From JAVZJR01 sp037447235 (GTDB lineage: Archaea; Micrarchaeota; Micrarchaeia; Anstonellales; Bilamarchaeaceae), in contig JBBIHC010000004.1 in the NCBI GenBank assembly GCA_037447235.1, positions 1 to 64,000 on the forward strand: a stretch of 64,000 nt of DNA, read 5' to 3'. Position numbers and translations under genes: made by a program. Below are positions 33,420 through 42,194 of this stretch, in pieces (the stretch's first letter is position 1; every line of letters starts with the position of its first letter). Below the pieces are notes generated by a model that was given only the letters and a program-made list of their open reading frames with translations, had not been told where the DNA came from and did no database searches.

Positions 33420-33786
33420 TTTGCTCACCTTCCTCATAAAATTCTTCATATTTCCTTTTTATATCCTCAAAATACCTCAGCTTAAGCACCTTCCCGAAAA
33501 CCTTTCTCGTTTCGCAGTCCACTCTTGCGATGCCTTCCAGCTCGTCCGTTATCATTTTTGCCAGCTCATTGCCGGCTTTGTCAAAATCGGTCATCACGAT
33601 AACAGTCCTGTCGCCTATCAGCTCACGGAGCTGGTTTTTTCTTCCGGATACCGCAAGGATCTTTTTGCAGCCAAGCGCTTGCAGCGCTGCCTTGTCCCTT
33701 TTGCCCTCTACAAGAACGAGATTTTCCTTTATCCGTGCCAGCGCTTTTTCAAGTTTTTTTATGTTTTCTGTTTTTTTCCTTTCCAT
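33412..33786 (-). CDS. Small TOPRIM-domain protein (UPF0292-like)
   Basis: 124 aa from ATG 33786; an upstream TTG (33810) is also in frame but has no ribosome-binding site. NLVLVEGKRDKAAL and VIVMTDFDKAGNELAK are the TOPRIM Glu and DxD ligands. The family of stand-alone archaeal TOPRIM proteins is of uncertain function, probably nucleic-acid cleavage or synthesis. Overlap with dnaG indicates a shared transcript. A 100-nt structured leader precedes it. Confidence 0.82.
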   Translation of the reverse strand: MERKKTENIKKLEKALARIKENLVLVEGKRDKAALQALGCKKILAVSGRKNQLRELIGDRTVIVMTDFDKAGNELAKMITDELEGIARVDCETRKVFGKVLKLRYFEDIKRKYEEFYEEGEQNG

Positions 33787-33819
33787 TTCCCTTACCAAGG
33801 GATCTTGCAAGATTAGCAG

Positions 33820-33886
33820 GAGTGCTGTGCATTGTTGACCTTTCCTTCACGGCTTATAGCTCCGGAGGCCATCCATGCACAGCATG
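33820..33886 (-). ncRNA. Candidate structured leader of the TOPRIM-dnaG transcript
   Basis: A perfect 10-bp stem (33823-33832 with 33875-33884) closes a 42-nt apical part that holds a smaller stem (33851-33855 with 33866-33870). A TATA-like AATAAATAT on the minus strand (about 33904-33912) predicts transcription start close to the first stem base, so the whole hairpin would open the mRNA. It could equally be a separate small RNA. No known RNA family was recognised. Confidence 0.35.
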
Positions 33887-33907
33887 ATTATTACGCAGCA
33901 TAGATAT

Positions 33908-34339
33908 TTATTGCAATGCTGCCTTTTCTTCTATCAGGTCTATTACCAGCGGGAATATCTTCATTATATCCCCTTCGCTTATTATCCCCACGAGTTCGTT
34001 GTACTCATTAAGCACCGGAAGCCTCTTTATCTTGTTGTCCCTCATAGCTTTTGCCGCGTCCTCCAGCGGCGTGTCCGCCTTTATGACCCGCAAAGGTTTT
34101 GACATTATTTCCTCCACCTTTGTTTTGTACGGGTCTTTTTCTTTCGTCAGTGCCTTGTGTATGAGGTCGCGTTCCGTTATTATTCCGCGCGCCTTTTTAT
34201 TCTTGATATCCTCGACCACTATGACAGAGCCTATGTTATATTTTTTCATAAGCTTTGCCGCTTCCGATATGCTTTCCCCGTAAGGAACGATCACGACTTT
34301 TTTTGTCATAATGTCTCCTACTTTCAAATCTGATCCCAT
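33908..34339 (-). CDS. Two-CBS-domain protein
   Basis: 143 aa made only of a CBS pair: VGDIMTKKVVIVPYGESISEAAKLM...GIITERDLI and VEEIMSKPLRVIKADTPLEDAAKAM...VGIISEGDIMKIF. CBS pairs bind adenosyl ligands (AMP, ATP, SAM) and regulate partners in trans. No enzyme domain is attached, so the partner is unknown. It ends 22 nt before the structured leader of the TOPRIM gene and starts close to the phosphoglycerate mutase gene, divergent. Confidence 0.9.
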   Translation of the reverse strand: MGSDLKVGDIMTKKVVIVPYGESISEAAKLMKKYNIGSVIVVEDIKNKKARGIITERDLIHKALTKEKDPYKTKVEEIMSKPLRVIKADTPLEDAAKAMRDNKIKRLPVLNEYNELVGIISEGDIMKIFPLVIDLIEEKAALQ

Positions 34340-34411
34340 GATTTACTATAATGCTATAAGGTTTTTAAAACCTGCCTAATTTTTTTCCGGCCGCCCCTGC
34401 GTTTAGTTAAA

Positions 34412-34422
34412 CATTTAAAATT
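34412..34422 (+). promoter_or_regulatory. TATA box of phosphoglycerate mutase gene
   Basis: ATTTAAAATT (34412-34421), next to a GTTTAGTTAAAC palindrome, is about 25 nt before ATG 34441. This supports a leaderless mRNA beginning at that ATG rather than the in-frame ATG at 34435. Confidence 0.5.
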
Positions 34423-34440
34423 AGCATTTCTAATATGCTC

Positions 34441-35646
34441 ATGGTAGACAGCGTAATACTTCTCATAATCGACGGCGTAGGGGATCTGCCAACGCCGAAA
34501 ACCCCCCTGCAGGCTGCAAAAAAGCCGAATCTTGACAAGCTCGCCTCGGCTGGCATTACCGGGCTTTTTTCCCCAATAAAAAGAGGAATCGTCCCGGGAA
34601 GCGACACTTCGCACTTGCGGATTTTTGGCTACGACCCGGACATTTTTTATCCAGGCCGCGGGCCCTTGGAGGCGCTTGGAATCGGGATGCAGCTTGCCGA
34701 AGGCGACATTGCGTTCCGCGCCAACCTGGCCACCGTAAAAAACGGAAAAATAGCCGACCGGAGGGCAGGCAGGATAGCGACGGCCGAAGCAAGGGCGCTG
34801 GAAAAATACCTTAGTACCTCGATAGAGGGCGTAGAGATAACCTATAAGCATTCGGTTGACCATCGCGGAGCGATAGTTTTTCGCGGCGCTGGCCTCGGAG
34901 AATGCGTTTCTGACACCGACCCGCATGCTGTAGACGTTCCTATAAACAAGCCGGTTGGGCTTGACGGCACTGCGGAATCGCAAAAAACCGCAAGAGTGCT
35001 GGAAAAGTATATGGCTTTTTGCACTTCAGTGCTCTCCGCTGCACCGGAAAACAAGGAGCGCGAGAAGGAAGGAAAGCCGCCTGCAAATGCCCTGCTGCTG
35101 CGCGGCGCAGGCAGATATCGCAAAGTGCCGTCGCTTGAAATGAGGTTTGGTATCAGGGGCGTATGCATAGCGGGCGGGGCGCTTTACCGGGGCGTGGCAA
35201 GATATGTTGGGATGGACCTGATCATGCTTCCATCCGAAGAAAGCGAGAAAACGCTTTCTGGGAGGGCGCAGGCCGCCGTCAAAGCCGCCGAGGAATACGA
35301 CCTGGTGTTTCTTCACGTGAAGTCCTGCGACAATGCCGGACACGACGGGGATTTCAGGAAAAAATGCGAGGCGATAGAAAAAATAGACAAGTACGTCATT
35401 CCGCTAATAGCCAAGAGCGGCGTGAGCATCATAGTTACGGGCGACCATTCCACTCCGGTGTCCCGCAAGGAGCATTCTGCGCACGAGGTGCCGATACTCA
35501 TATATAGCAGGGAAGAGCGATATGACAAGGTTAAAAGATTTGACGAGATGAGCTGTATGGATGGCGGGCTGGGGCATATCAGGGGAAAGGACCTGATGCC
35601 GCTCATTCTTAACATCCTTAAAAAAGCCGAGAAATACGGGAGCTGA
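34441..35646 (+). CDS. apgM: Cofactor-independent phosphoglycerate mutase (archaeal)
   Basis: 401 aa. Alkaline-phosphatase-superfamily enzyme that interconverts 3- and 2-phosphoglycerate. VILLIIDGVGD gives the first metal Asp, VPGSDTSHLRIFGYDP the catalytic Ser, VKSCDNAGHDGDF and VTGDHSTPV later metal ligands, and SAHEVPI the last. It acts in glycolysis/gluconeogenesis beside the FBP aldolase/phosphatase encoded at 23 kb. ATG 34441 is chosen from promoter spacing. Confidence 0.93.
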   Translation: MVDSVILLIIDGVGDLPTPKTPLQAAKKPNLDKLASAGITGLFSPIKRGIVPGSDTSHLRIFGYDPDIFYPGRGPLEALGIGMQLAEGDIAFRANLATVKNGKIADRRAGRIATAEARALEKYLSTSIEGVEITYKHSVDHRGAIVFRGAGLGECVSDTDPHAVDVPINKPVGLDGTAESQKTARVLEKYMAFCTSVLSAAPENKEREKEGKPPANALLLRGAGRYRKVPSLEMRFGIRGVCIAGGALYRGVARYVGMDLIMLPSEESEKTLSGRAQAAVKAAEEYDLVFLHVKSCDNAGHDGDFRKKCEAIEKIDKYVIPLIAKSGVSIIVTGDHSTPVSRKEHSAHEVPILIYSREERYDKVKRFDEMSCMDGGLGHIRGKDLMPLILNILKKAEKYGS

Positions 35647-35668
35647 ACGCTGAGGGGCGTGGAATATT

Positions 35669-36781
35669 ATGGCTGAACAAAAATCATCCGGCATAAAACA
35701 ACTGCTGAATAACTGGAAGGCCGTGCTGGCTCTGATAGCAGTATTCATTCTTGTTTTTGAGCTTTTTGCAATGGGACTGCTGGGCACGCGCTCCATTTTT
35801 GGAAAACCACAGGAGAAGCAGGCGTATGGCGGGACTGAATTTCAGGGGAGCATAAGAACATATGAGCCGTTTTTGTTCATATCCTCAACAGAGCAGCTTG
35901 GCGGAAACATCATAAATGAAATAAAAGAGATGCCTGGCGTAACGCAGCTGACTACGGAGACCGGCGGAACCATCATCCATCTTGACACAAGAGATGATGT
36001 TTATCCGGTCGCAGTCGCCTTAAGGAAAAAGAACATAACTGCCTATTCGCTGGCGAACATCGCTGCTCCGGCCGAGGTGCCGGTCCTGCTGGAAAACGGC
36101 CAGGTTGTAAACGCGAGCTGGTCGATAGCTGCGGTCAGGGCTGAAACGCCGGCAGTAATACCGGTTGACAGCGAGGTCACGGTAAAGATGATGGTCCTGG
36201 TCGAGAACAACAAGATAATCCAGTACGGGAACGCGATTATAAAAACGGATGAAAAAACGCTTTCTTTTGAGGGCGAAGTGCTGGATGAGAAGATAAAGCA
36301 GGTTTTTTATGTCCCCTGGGAAAAGCGCAATGATGTTGACGTGGCGTTGTTTGAGAACATGACTTTCAGCTATGAAAAAAGCAGCCTGGCGATTTTCTCT
36401 GAGGAGCTGCCCGTTGAAAAGACCGTTTTGGCAAGGCAGCTGGATTATGTTGTTTATGTAGACAAGAAAAGCGCGGTATTTGCCGATAATTTTACCGATG
36501 CCGGGAGAGCGAGTGCGGACCTTGGCGTCCCGCTGGTGTTCCAGCCATCTTTGCTTACTGTTGAGGGCGGCGAAGAGGTTGAGCTTCCGTATAACAGCAC
36601 GCGCTCATACCTGTATGAGATAAAAATATTGCTGCCGGAATACTACCTGCCGGAAGAGTTTCAGGTTTTGGAAATAGAAAGCAGGGAGCCGATAGCCGGG
36701 CAAAAGGTAAATATGTCGGCAATGGTTTCGGCAGTCGGCCCGGTAGTCCTGGACATCGAAAATGTGACTTTGGCTGGTTGA
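35669..36781 (+). CDS. Membrane-anchored hypothetical protein
   Basis: 370 aa. A short positive N-terminus and one helix (about residues 17-37) anchor it; the remaining 330 residues are beta-rich, have several N-x-S/T sequons (NITAYS, NASWS, NMTF, NFTDA, NSTR) and should lie outside. No catalytic motif is visible. Similar single-anchor extracytoplasmic proteins are common in DPANN genomes. It follows apgM by 22 nt with GAGGGGCGTGG upstream of ATG, so is probably co-transcribed. Function unknown. Confidence 0.65.
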   Translation: MAEQKSSGIKQLLNNWKAVLALIAVFILVFELFAMGLLGTRSIFGKPQEKQAYGGTEFQGSIRTYEPFLFISSTEQLGGNIINEIKEMPGVTQLTTETGGTIIHLDTRDDVYPVAVALRKKNITAYSLANIAAPAEVPVLLENGQVVNASWSIAAVRAETPAVIPVDSEVTVKMMVLVENNKIIQYGNAIIKTDEKTLSFEGEVLDEKIKQVFYVPWEKRNDVDVALFENMTFSYEKSSLAIFSEELPVEKTVLARQLDYVVYVDKKSAVFADNFTDAGRASADLGVPLVFQPSLLTVEGGEEVELPYNSTRSYLYEIKILLPEYYLPEEFQVLEIESREPIAGQKVNMSAMVSAVGPVVLDIENVTLAG

Positions 36782-36837
36782 TGGCTTTTTTCTGCGACGG
36801 GCGGCGCATCATGCCGATTGCCAGGAGTTGCCTCTGC

Positions 36838-39800
36838 CTAACTGACCAGCTTGTTTGTTTTTGCCATCTCCTTTCCTTCTTCCAGCCCCTCCAATTTCAC
36901 TGCAACGACCTTTGAGGCATTGTCCACCTTTGTCACACCGTAGACTATGTCGGAGTTGGCTATGACCGTGTCGTTGTGCGACACCACGATGAACTGGCTG
37001 TCCTTGCTCATCTGTTTTATCAGTTGCACCATCCTTTTGCTGTTTTCCTTGTCAAGTGCGGCGTCCACCTCATCAAGGATGTAGAAGGGCGCAGGCTTGA
37101 AGAACTGCAGTGCGAATATGAACATCAATGAAACGATAGATATTTCGCCTCCAGAAAGCGCATCCAGCGGATACTCGTGGTTTCCGTGCCTTATCTTTAT
37201 GTACAGGCCGCTTTCAAAAGGTTCGTTGGGCTTGTCAAGAAGAAGATAGCCCTGGCCTATGTTTATGTAGGAAAACATTTTCTTGAAATTGTCGCTTACC
37301 CGGTTGAACGCCTCAAAAAACGCGTCTTTCTTGCGCTCTTCTATCTCGTCAATCATCTTCATTATGGCATTCCTTTCCTCGCTCAATTTGTCTATTTTCT
37401 GTTTTACCTCGTTTATCTCAGCCTCTTTTTTGGCGTAGGTTTCTATCGCGGCGAGGTTGACATTTGCCCCTATTTCGTTAAGCGCCTGCTCGGCTTCGGC
37501 CACCATTTCTATTAGCCTTTGCTTCGGCTGGTCGTCAAGCGTTTTGGCGCCGGCATATTTTTGAATTTCGGCTTCCAGGTCCCCGACACGCGTGGCAGTA
37601 GCCGCTTTTTTTACTTCGAGTTGTGCCGCCTCTTTCTCCACAGCAGCCATTTCCCTTCTCAATATGTCGTTTTCTCCGCCCTTTTCCTGAAGCTTTTCCT
37701 CGCATTCTTTTATTCGTTCGAACAATTGCTCTATCTGTTTTCCCTTTGCCCTCATTTGTTCCTCTTCTTCTGCAAGCTGCCGTTTCTTTTGCTCTGTTTC
37801 AGATACCGCGTTCTTTACTTCATTTTCGATGGCAACCGCGTTATGGGCCAGCTCTTCCAGTTTTTTTGTTTTCTCATAGAGCGACCCCTCAATGATGCTC
37901 CGCTCTTTTTTCTTTCCTTCCAAGGTGGCGCGAAGGGTGGAGATCGTCTCGGCAAGCTCCCTTGTTTTCTTGTTGATCTCCTCGTTTTTTTCTCTTTCCT
38001 CTTTTTCAGCGTTTTCAATGGCATCCGCCACCTTCCCGACTTCAGCGCCAAGTTCCGCGATTTTATTCTGTATGTCCCTTATGAGCGCTTCCGCTTCCGC
38101 GATACCCCGCTTTATGTCCCCCGCTTCCTTTTCTATTCTTTCCTTCTTTTCCCTGGTGCGGTTCATCTCTTCCATTCGCTGTTTTATGCCCGCCTGGATG
38201 GTTTTTGCTTCTATCTCGATTCTTGACTTTCTTGCACGGAGTTCGGCTTCCTGTTCCCTTATGCCGTACAATTGTTTCATAAGGTCCTCTTTCTCTTTCT
38301 TGGCTGCGGCAAAAGCGTCTTCGAGTTTTTTCAGCTGGTTTTGGGCGAGTATCCCTGTTTCGGCGAATCCGCCGGAAATCGTTCCAGCCATCTCGTATAT
38401 GTCGCCATCATATGTCACCATCCTGAATCTTCCGATGCCTGCTTTCCTGGCGTCATCGTGATTTTTGAGCAAAAGAGTGTCGCCGAAAACATATTCCATC
38501 GCTTTTCTTAATTCCTGCCTGAATGATATTTTTGTTATGATGCGCTCAAATCCCGGAACACTTGCCGGCTCGCCCGACCTTATGCTGTCAAGAGGTATGA
38601 ATGTGGCCCTGCCCGACTTCTCCTTCTTCAGTTTTTCTATGATCTTAACAGCCCTGTCTGCGGTATCAACGACCACATAGAGCAGCCGTCCGCCGGCCGC
38701 AGCCTCCACTGCGCGGGTCAGGGAGGAATCAAATTGTATCAGGTCGGCCACCGTCCCGTAGACCCCCCTTTCCTTTTGCTTTATCTCGTCTATGTACCTG
38801 AGGGCAGGATTCATAAGCTGCGGGCTTGCGCGTGCCCGGTATATTGAGGACTTTTCCTTGAGTTCAAGCATTTCCTTTTCCAGCTCGCCTATCCTCTTGT
38901 TTATCTCCTTTGTGTTCTGGAACAGCTCTTCAAGCTGGCGGCTTATTTCTTCCGCTTCTGCCGTCATTTCTTCTATGTTTCCTTCTCCACTTCCATGAAT
39001 TTCGCCTGCAGCCAGCTCAGCCGCCTGTTTTTCAAGCATTTCGAGCTGCGCCTTTTTCGCTTTTGTTTCGGCACCTATCGCGGCGTTTCTTTCCCTAAGA
39101 GCCTGCAGTTCTTTTTCCAGTTCATCTTTTTTTGCCTTCATTTTGTCGATAGCGCCTGAGTCCCGTGTTTCGCCTGGTTTTGCATTTTTGGCGGCTTCAG
39201 CCAGCTCTTTTTCAATTTTATTTATCTCGTTTCCCAGATTTTCAACCAGCTTTCCTTCCCTTGCCAATTGCGTTTCTATGTCCTTTTTTTCTTTTGTTAT
39301 TCTGCCAAGCGTTTCCCTCTTCTCCCGTATTATCTCTTCAAGGGCATTTATCCGCGCTTTAAGCCCCTCGATTTTCCTTATTTCTTCGGAAGTTCTCTGC
39401 TTTTTTTGCAGTTCCAGGGTTATTTCGGACTTCTCTTTTTTGATTTTTTCCGTTTCTGCGCTGTTTTTTTCCGTTTCCTGCCGGAGCTTTTCCAGTTTTT
39501 CCTCATTTTCCCTGCGCCGCGTTTCGTACCTTTCAAGCTCCTTCCTGCTTTTTTCCAGTTCTATTTTTATCAGTGTTGCTCTTGCGCTGTCAAGGTTTTC
39601 CTTTGATTGTTTGTACCTTACCGCAATGTCTCGTTCCTTTCCAAGTTCATTCAGGAACGCCATTCTTTCCCCAAGCACTATGTTTGCCTCGTTTATTCTG
39701 CCATCAACCGTTTCAAGTTCGGAAAGGGCTTCCTTCTTTTTTTGTTCGAAGTCAGATATCCCGGCCACCGCGTCAACTATCTGCCTTCTCTCCTTTCCGC

Positions 39801-40215
39801 TTATGTTCGCTATTCGCTGCACTTCCCCCTGCGCGATTATGTTCCGGCCGGAAGCGTCAAGGTTGTACTTTTTCAGCACCTCGAGGATGGACGAGCGCGT
39901 CGTCCTTTTGCCGTTCAGTCGGTAGATTATCTTCCCGTCGTCCCTTATCGCCCTCTTTATTTCGTACTTTTCATCGCCGTCAAACTTTATCCAGACCTCG
40001 GCAGTCCTGGAATTCACGTGAATCAGGTCCTTTACCTTTTTTGCGCGAAGCGATTTTAGCGAGGTTTCCCCCAGCGCAAAAACTATGGAGTCGGTTATGT
40101 TGCTCTTGCCGGCTCCGTTGGGCCCTGCCAGGCATACGACTCCAGGGGGCAACTCAATATTCAGGTTTTTGAATGACTTGAAGTTCCGCAATTTAAGATG
40201 GGAGATTCTTATCAT
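36838..40215 (-). CDS. smc: Chromosome segregation protein SMC
   Basis: 1,125 aa from ATG 40215 (MIRISHLKLRNFKSF; an upstream ATG adds 11 residues). Walker A GPNGAGKSN is at residues 31-39. Two long Lys/Glu-rich coiled coils flank a hinge near the middle (TVADLIQFDSS...IYEMAGTISGGF). The C-terminal head has the LSGGE signature and Walker B FYILDEVDAALD. It is an ATP-driven DNA loop-forming condensin core. No scpA or scpB gene is adjacent. Stand-alone gene, convergent with the gene before it. Confidence 0.95.
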   Translation of the reverse strand: MIRISHLKLRNFKSFKNLNIELPPGVVCLAGPNGAGKSNITDSIVFALGETSLKSLRAKKVKDLIHVNSRTAEVWIKFDGDEKYEIKRAIRDDGKIIYRLNGKRTTRSSILEVLKKYNLDASGRNIIAQGEVQRIANISGKERRQIVDAVAGISDFEQKKKEALSELETVDGRINEANIVLGERMAFLNELGKERDIAVRYKQSKENLDSARATLIKIELEKSRKELERYETRRRENEEKLEKLRQETEKNSAETEKIKKEKSEITLELQKKQRTSEEIRKIEGLKARINALEEIIREKRETLGRITKEKKDIETQLAREGKLVENLGNEINKIEKELAEAAKNAKPGETRDSGAIDKMKAKKDELEKELQALRERNAAIGAETKAKKAQLEMLEKQAAELAAGEIHGSGEGNIEEMTAEAEEISRQLEELFQNTKEINKRIGELEKEMLELKEKSSIYRARASPQLMNPALRYIDEIKQKERGVYGTVADLIQFDSSLTRAVEAAAGGRLLYVVVDTADRAVKIIEKLKKEKSGRATFIPLDSIRSGEPASVPGFERIITKISFRQELRKAMEYVFGDTLLLKNHDDARKAGIGRFRMVTYDGDIYEMAGTISGGFAETGILAQNQLKKLEDAFAAAKKEKEDLMKQLYGIREQEAELRARKSRIEIEAKTIQAGIKQRMEEMNRTREKKERIEKEAGDIKRGIAEAEALIRDIQNKIAELGAEVGKVADAIENAEKEEREKNEEINKKTRELAETISTLRATLEGKKKERSIIEGSLYEKTKKLEELAHNAVAIENEVKNAVSETEQKKRQLAEEEEQMRAKGKQIEQLFERIKECEEKLQEKGGENDILRREMAAVEKEAAQLEVKKAATATRVGDLEAEIQKYAGAKTLDDQPKQRLIEMVAEAEQALNEIGANVNLAAIETYAKKEAEINEVKQKIDKLSEERNAIMKMIDEIEERKKDAFFEAFNRVSDNFKKMFSYINIGQGYLLLDKPNEPFESGLYIKIRHGNHEYPLDALSGGEISIVSLMFIFALQFFKPAPFYILDEVDAALDKENSKRMVQLIKQMSKDSQFIVVSHNDTVIANSDIVYGVTKVDNASKVVAVKLEGLEEGKEMAKTNKLVS

Positions 40216-40301
40216 CGCCTTTCTTTCTCTAATTAATATTAAAAACATATCTCATTTATTATATCAATTAACGTCATTTGCGTAAATTAGGGTGGTGTTG
40301 T

Positions 40302-40538
40302 ATGAAAGGGCAACTTTCTGCTGAAATGCTGATTTTGATTACAGTAATCCTGGCCATAGTGGCGATTGCGGCCTACCAGCTTTTGAACCAGGCAAGGGCC
40401 GCCGCCAGCAGCATAAACCAGACTGCCGGCACAATTATGGGCCAGACCCAGGTTTGCCAGTCCGACGCCGATTGCGCATCCCTGAATTGCCCGTCCGGCA
40501 CGCCGAAATGCAACCTTGGCGTGTGCGAGTGCGTTTAG
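40302..40538 (+). CDS. Class III signal peptide pilin-like protein with Cys-rich tail
   Basis: 78 aa from ATG 40302 (GGGTGGTGTTGT upstream). MKGQLSAEMLIL is the class III signal motif, cut before Q by an EppA-like prepilin peptidase; the following helix (ILITVILAIVAIAAYQLL) would build a pilus core. Unlike ordinary small pilins, the C-terminus has six cysteines in 28 residues (pattern C-x5-C-x4-C-x6-C-x4-C-x-C), probably a small disulfide knot. Thioredoxin reductase is encoded 36 nt downstream. A T-rich stretch follows. Confidence 0.8.
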   Translation: MKGQLSAEMLILITVILAIVAIAAYQLLNQARAAASSINQTAGTIMGQTQVCQSDADCASLNCPSGTPKCNLGVCECV

Positions 40539-40574
40539 CGGTATTTTTTAATTTATCCGCTTTATTATTTTTTT

Positions 40575-41483
40575 ATGTACGATGTTGTAATAATAGGCGG
40601 GGGCCCAGCCGGCTTGTCCGCAGCCATGTATGCCGGCAGGCTTAAGATGAAGACGCTGGTCCTTGCAGGTCTTAGGGGCGGGACTGTTGTCAACACCAAC
40701 GAGATAACCAACTGGCCCGGGATAAAGTCGATTGAGGGAGTCAAACTTGCGAAGCAGCTTGAGGAGCACGCAAAGGAGTACGGAGTTGACATAAAAGACA
40801 CGGAGGCAACAGCCATAAAAAAGGGCGGAAAGGCCTTTGCTGTCACTACTGCTTCTGAAGAGAATTATGAGGGGAAGTCCATCATAATCGCGACAGGGAC
40901 CGAAGTCAGGAAGCTCGGGATAAAAGGGGAAAGCGAATACGAGAATCGCGGCGTTCATTACTGCGCTTTGTGCGACGGCTTTTTTTACAGCAACAAAACA
41001 GTCGCGGTGGTTGGTGGGAGCGATTCTGCGGTAAAGGAAGCCCTTGTGCTTACGCAGTGGGCAAAGAAGGTTTATGTAATATACCGAAGGGAAAAGCTGA
41101 GGGCAGAGCCGATAAACCTTGAAAGGTTGAATTCAAATCAGAAGATAGAAGTGCTGACAAACACCAATATCACAGAGATCGCCGGAGACGAAAACGGCGT
41201 TAAGTGTGTGCTCCTGGACAGGGAGTATAAAGGAAGCAGTCGCCTTGAGCTTGATGGCCTTTTTGTTGAAATCGGCCGCGTTCCGAACTCACTTCTTGCA
41301 AAGAGCCTTGGCATCACGCTGAATGACGCTGGCGAGATTATAACAGACAAGAAAGCCCGGACAAGCGTTGATGGCGTCTTTGCCGCAGGCGATGTAACCG
41401 ATTCGCCATTCAAGCAGGCGATAACTGCAGCCGCAGAAGGCGTAATGGCCGCATACAGCGCCTATAACTACACTAGAGATTGA
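40575..41483 (+). CDS. trxB: Thioredoxin reductase
   Basis: 302 aa. FAD motif VVIIGGGPAGLSAAMYAG at the N-terminus, redox pair CALC (in HYCALCDGFF), NAD(P) loop VVGGSDSAVKEAL, and VFAAGDVTDSPFKQA near the end. It reduces thioredoxin-like proteins such as the PDO-like protein at 30.5 kb and can supply electrons to ribonucleotide reductase. The promoter region is a T-rich 36-nt spacer, so the transcript may be leaderless or extend from the pilin gene. Confidence 0.95.
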   Translation: MYDVVIIGGGPAGLSAAMYAGRLKMKTLVLAGLRGGTVVNTNEITNWPGIKSIEGVKLAKQLEEHAKEYGVDIKDTEATAIKKGGKAFAVTTASEENYEGKSIIIATGTEVRKLGIKGESEYENRGVHYCALCDGFFYSNKTVAVVGGSDSAVKEALVLTQWAKKVYVIYRREKLRAEPINLERLNSNQKIEVLTNTNITEIAGDENGVKCVLLDREYKGSSRLELDGLFVEIGRVPNSLLAKSLGITLNDAGEIITDKKARTSVDGVFAAGDVTDSPFKQAITAAAEGVMAAYSAYNYTRD

Positions 41484-41495
41484 TATTTGACAGGC

Positions 41496-42194
41496 TTACA
41501 GGAATTTTGCCAGCTCTTCGAGCGTCTTTTTTATGTCGTTTGATTCGTAAACAGCCCGGCCGACTATTGCGTGCCAGCGCCCGCCGGCGGCTTTTGCCGC
41601 TTCCGTGATCGAGCCGCCCTGGGCTATGAAGCCGGGCGCATAAAAAACAGGCTGTTCCGCTCCTGCAGTTTCAACAAGCGCCTTTATTTTCTTCATCTCT
41701 TCCGGCTTGTTGCCCGGCACAACAAAGTCGTTTATGCCCATCTTTGCCGCGAGGCTGTAGATTGAATATATCTTATCATCGTCCAAAAAGCCGCCCTCGC
41801 TTTTTCTGTAGGCTTTGTGCGTCATCAGTCCGCCCACGATGACCCCCAACTTCGCATCCCTGCACGACTCTATCCAAGTTTTCTCTGTTTCAGGCCCTGC
41901 CTGCGGGAACAAAATAACAGCGTCAATTCCCGAAGACGCGCAGGCATCGGCGAACATTTTTCCGGTCTCGGGAATATCAGTCGCCGCTTTTTGATGATCA
42001 TATACAAGCGGTTTGTCGGTATATCTGCGCGCGATTTTCACTACCTGTGGCAGGCCGTATCTTAACGCGAGATAAAACCCTATTTTGTAAGAGCTCACGG
42101 CCTCCAAATCCGCCGTTTTTTTCACTATCTCATCAAATCTTTTTGCGTCAACATCGCACGCCACCATTATGCTTCTGTCTTTTTTTATTATCAT
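41496..42194 (-). CDS. pyrF: Orotidine 5'-phosphate decarboxylase
   Basis: 232 aa TIM-barrel enzyme for the last step to UMP. The catalytic D-x-K-x-x-D appears within VYDHQKAATDIP; IMVACDVD at the N-terminus and the C-terminal phosphate loop (GFIAQGG and IVGRAVYES) fit the family. Its ATG overlaps the pyrE stop by 4 nt, coupling the last two steps of pyrimidine synthesis. Confidence 0.93.
   Translation of the reverse strand: MIIKKDRSIMVACDVDAKRFDEIVKKTADLEAVSSYKIGFYLALRYGLPQVVKIARRYTDKPLVYDHQKAATDIPETGKMFADACASSGIDAVILFPQAGPETEKTWIESCRDAKLGVIVGGLMTHKAYRKSEGGFLDDDKIYSIYSLAAKMGINDFVVPGNKPEEMKKIKALVETAGAEQPVFYAPGFIAQGGSITEAAKAAGGRWHAIVGRAVYESNDIKKTLEELAKFL

Noticed and set aside
34354..34983. 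209-codon minus-strand frame
   Set aside because: Antisense to the well-supported phosphoglycerate mutase gene and shows no protein family pattern.
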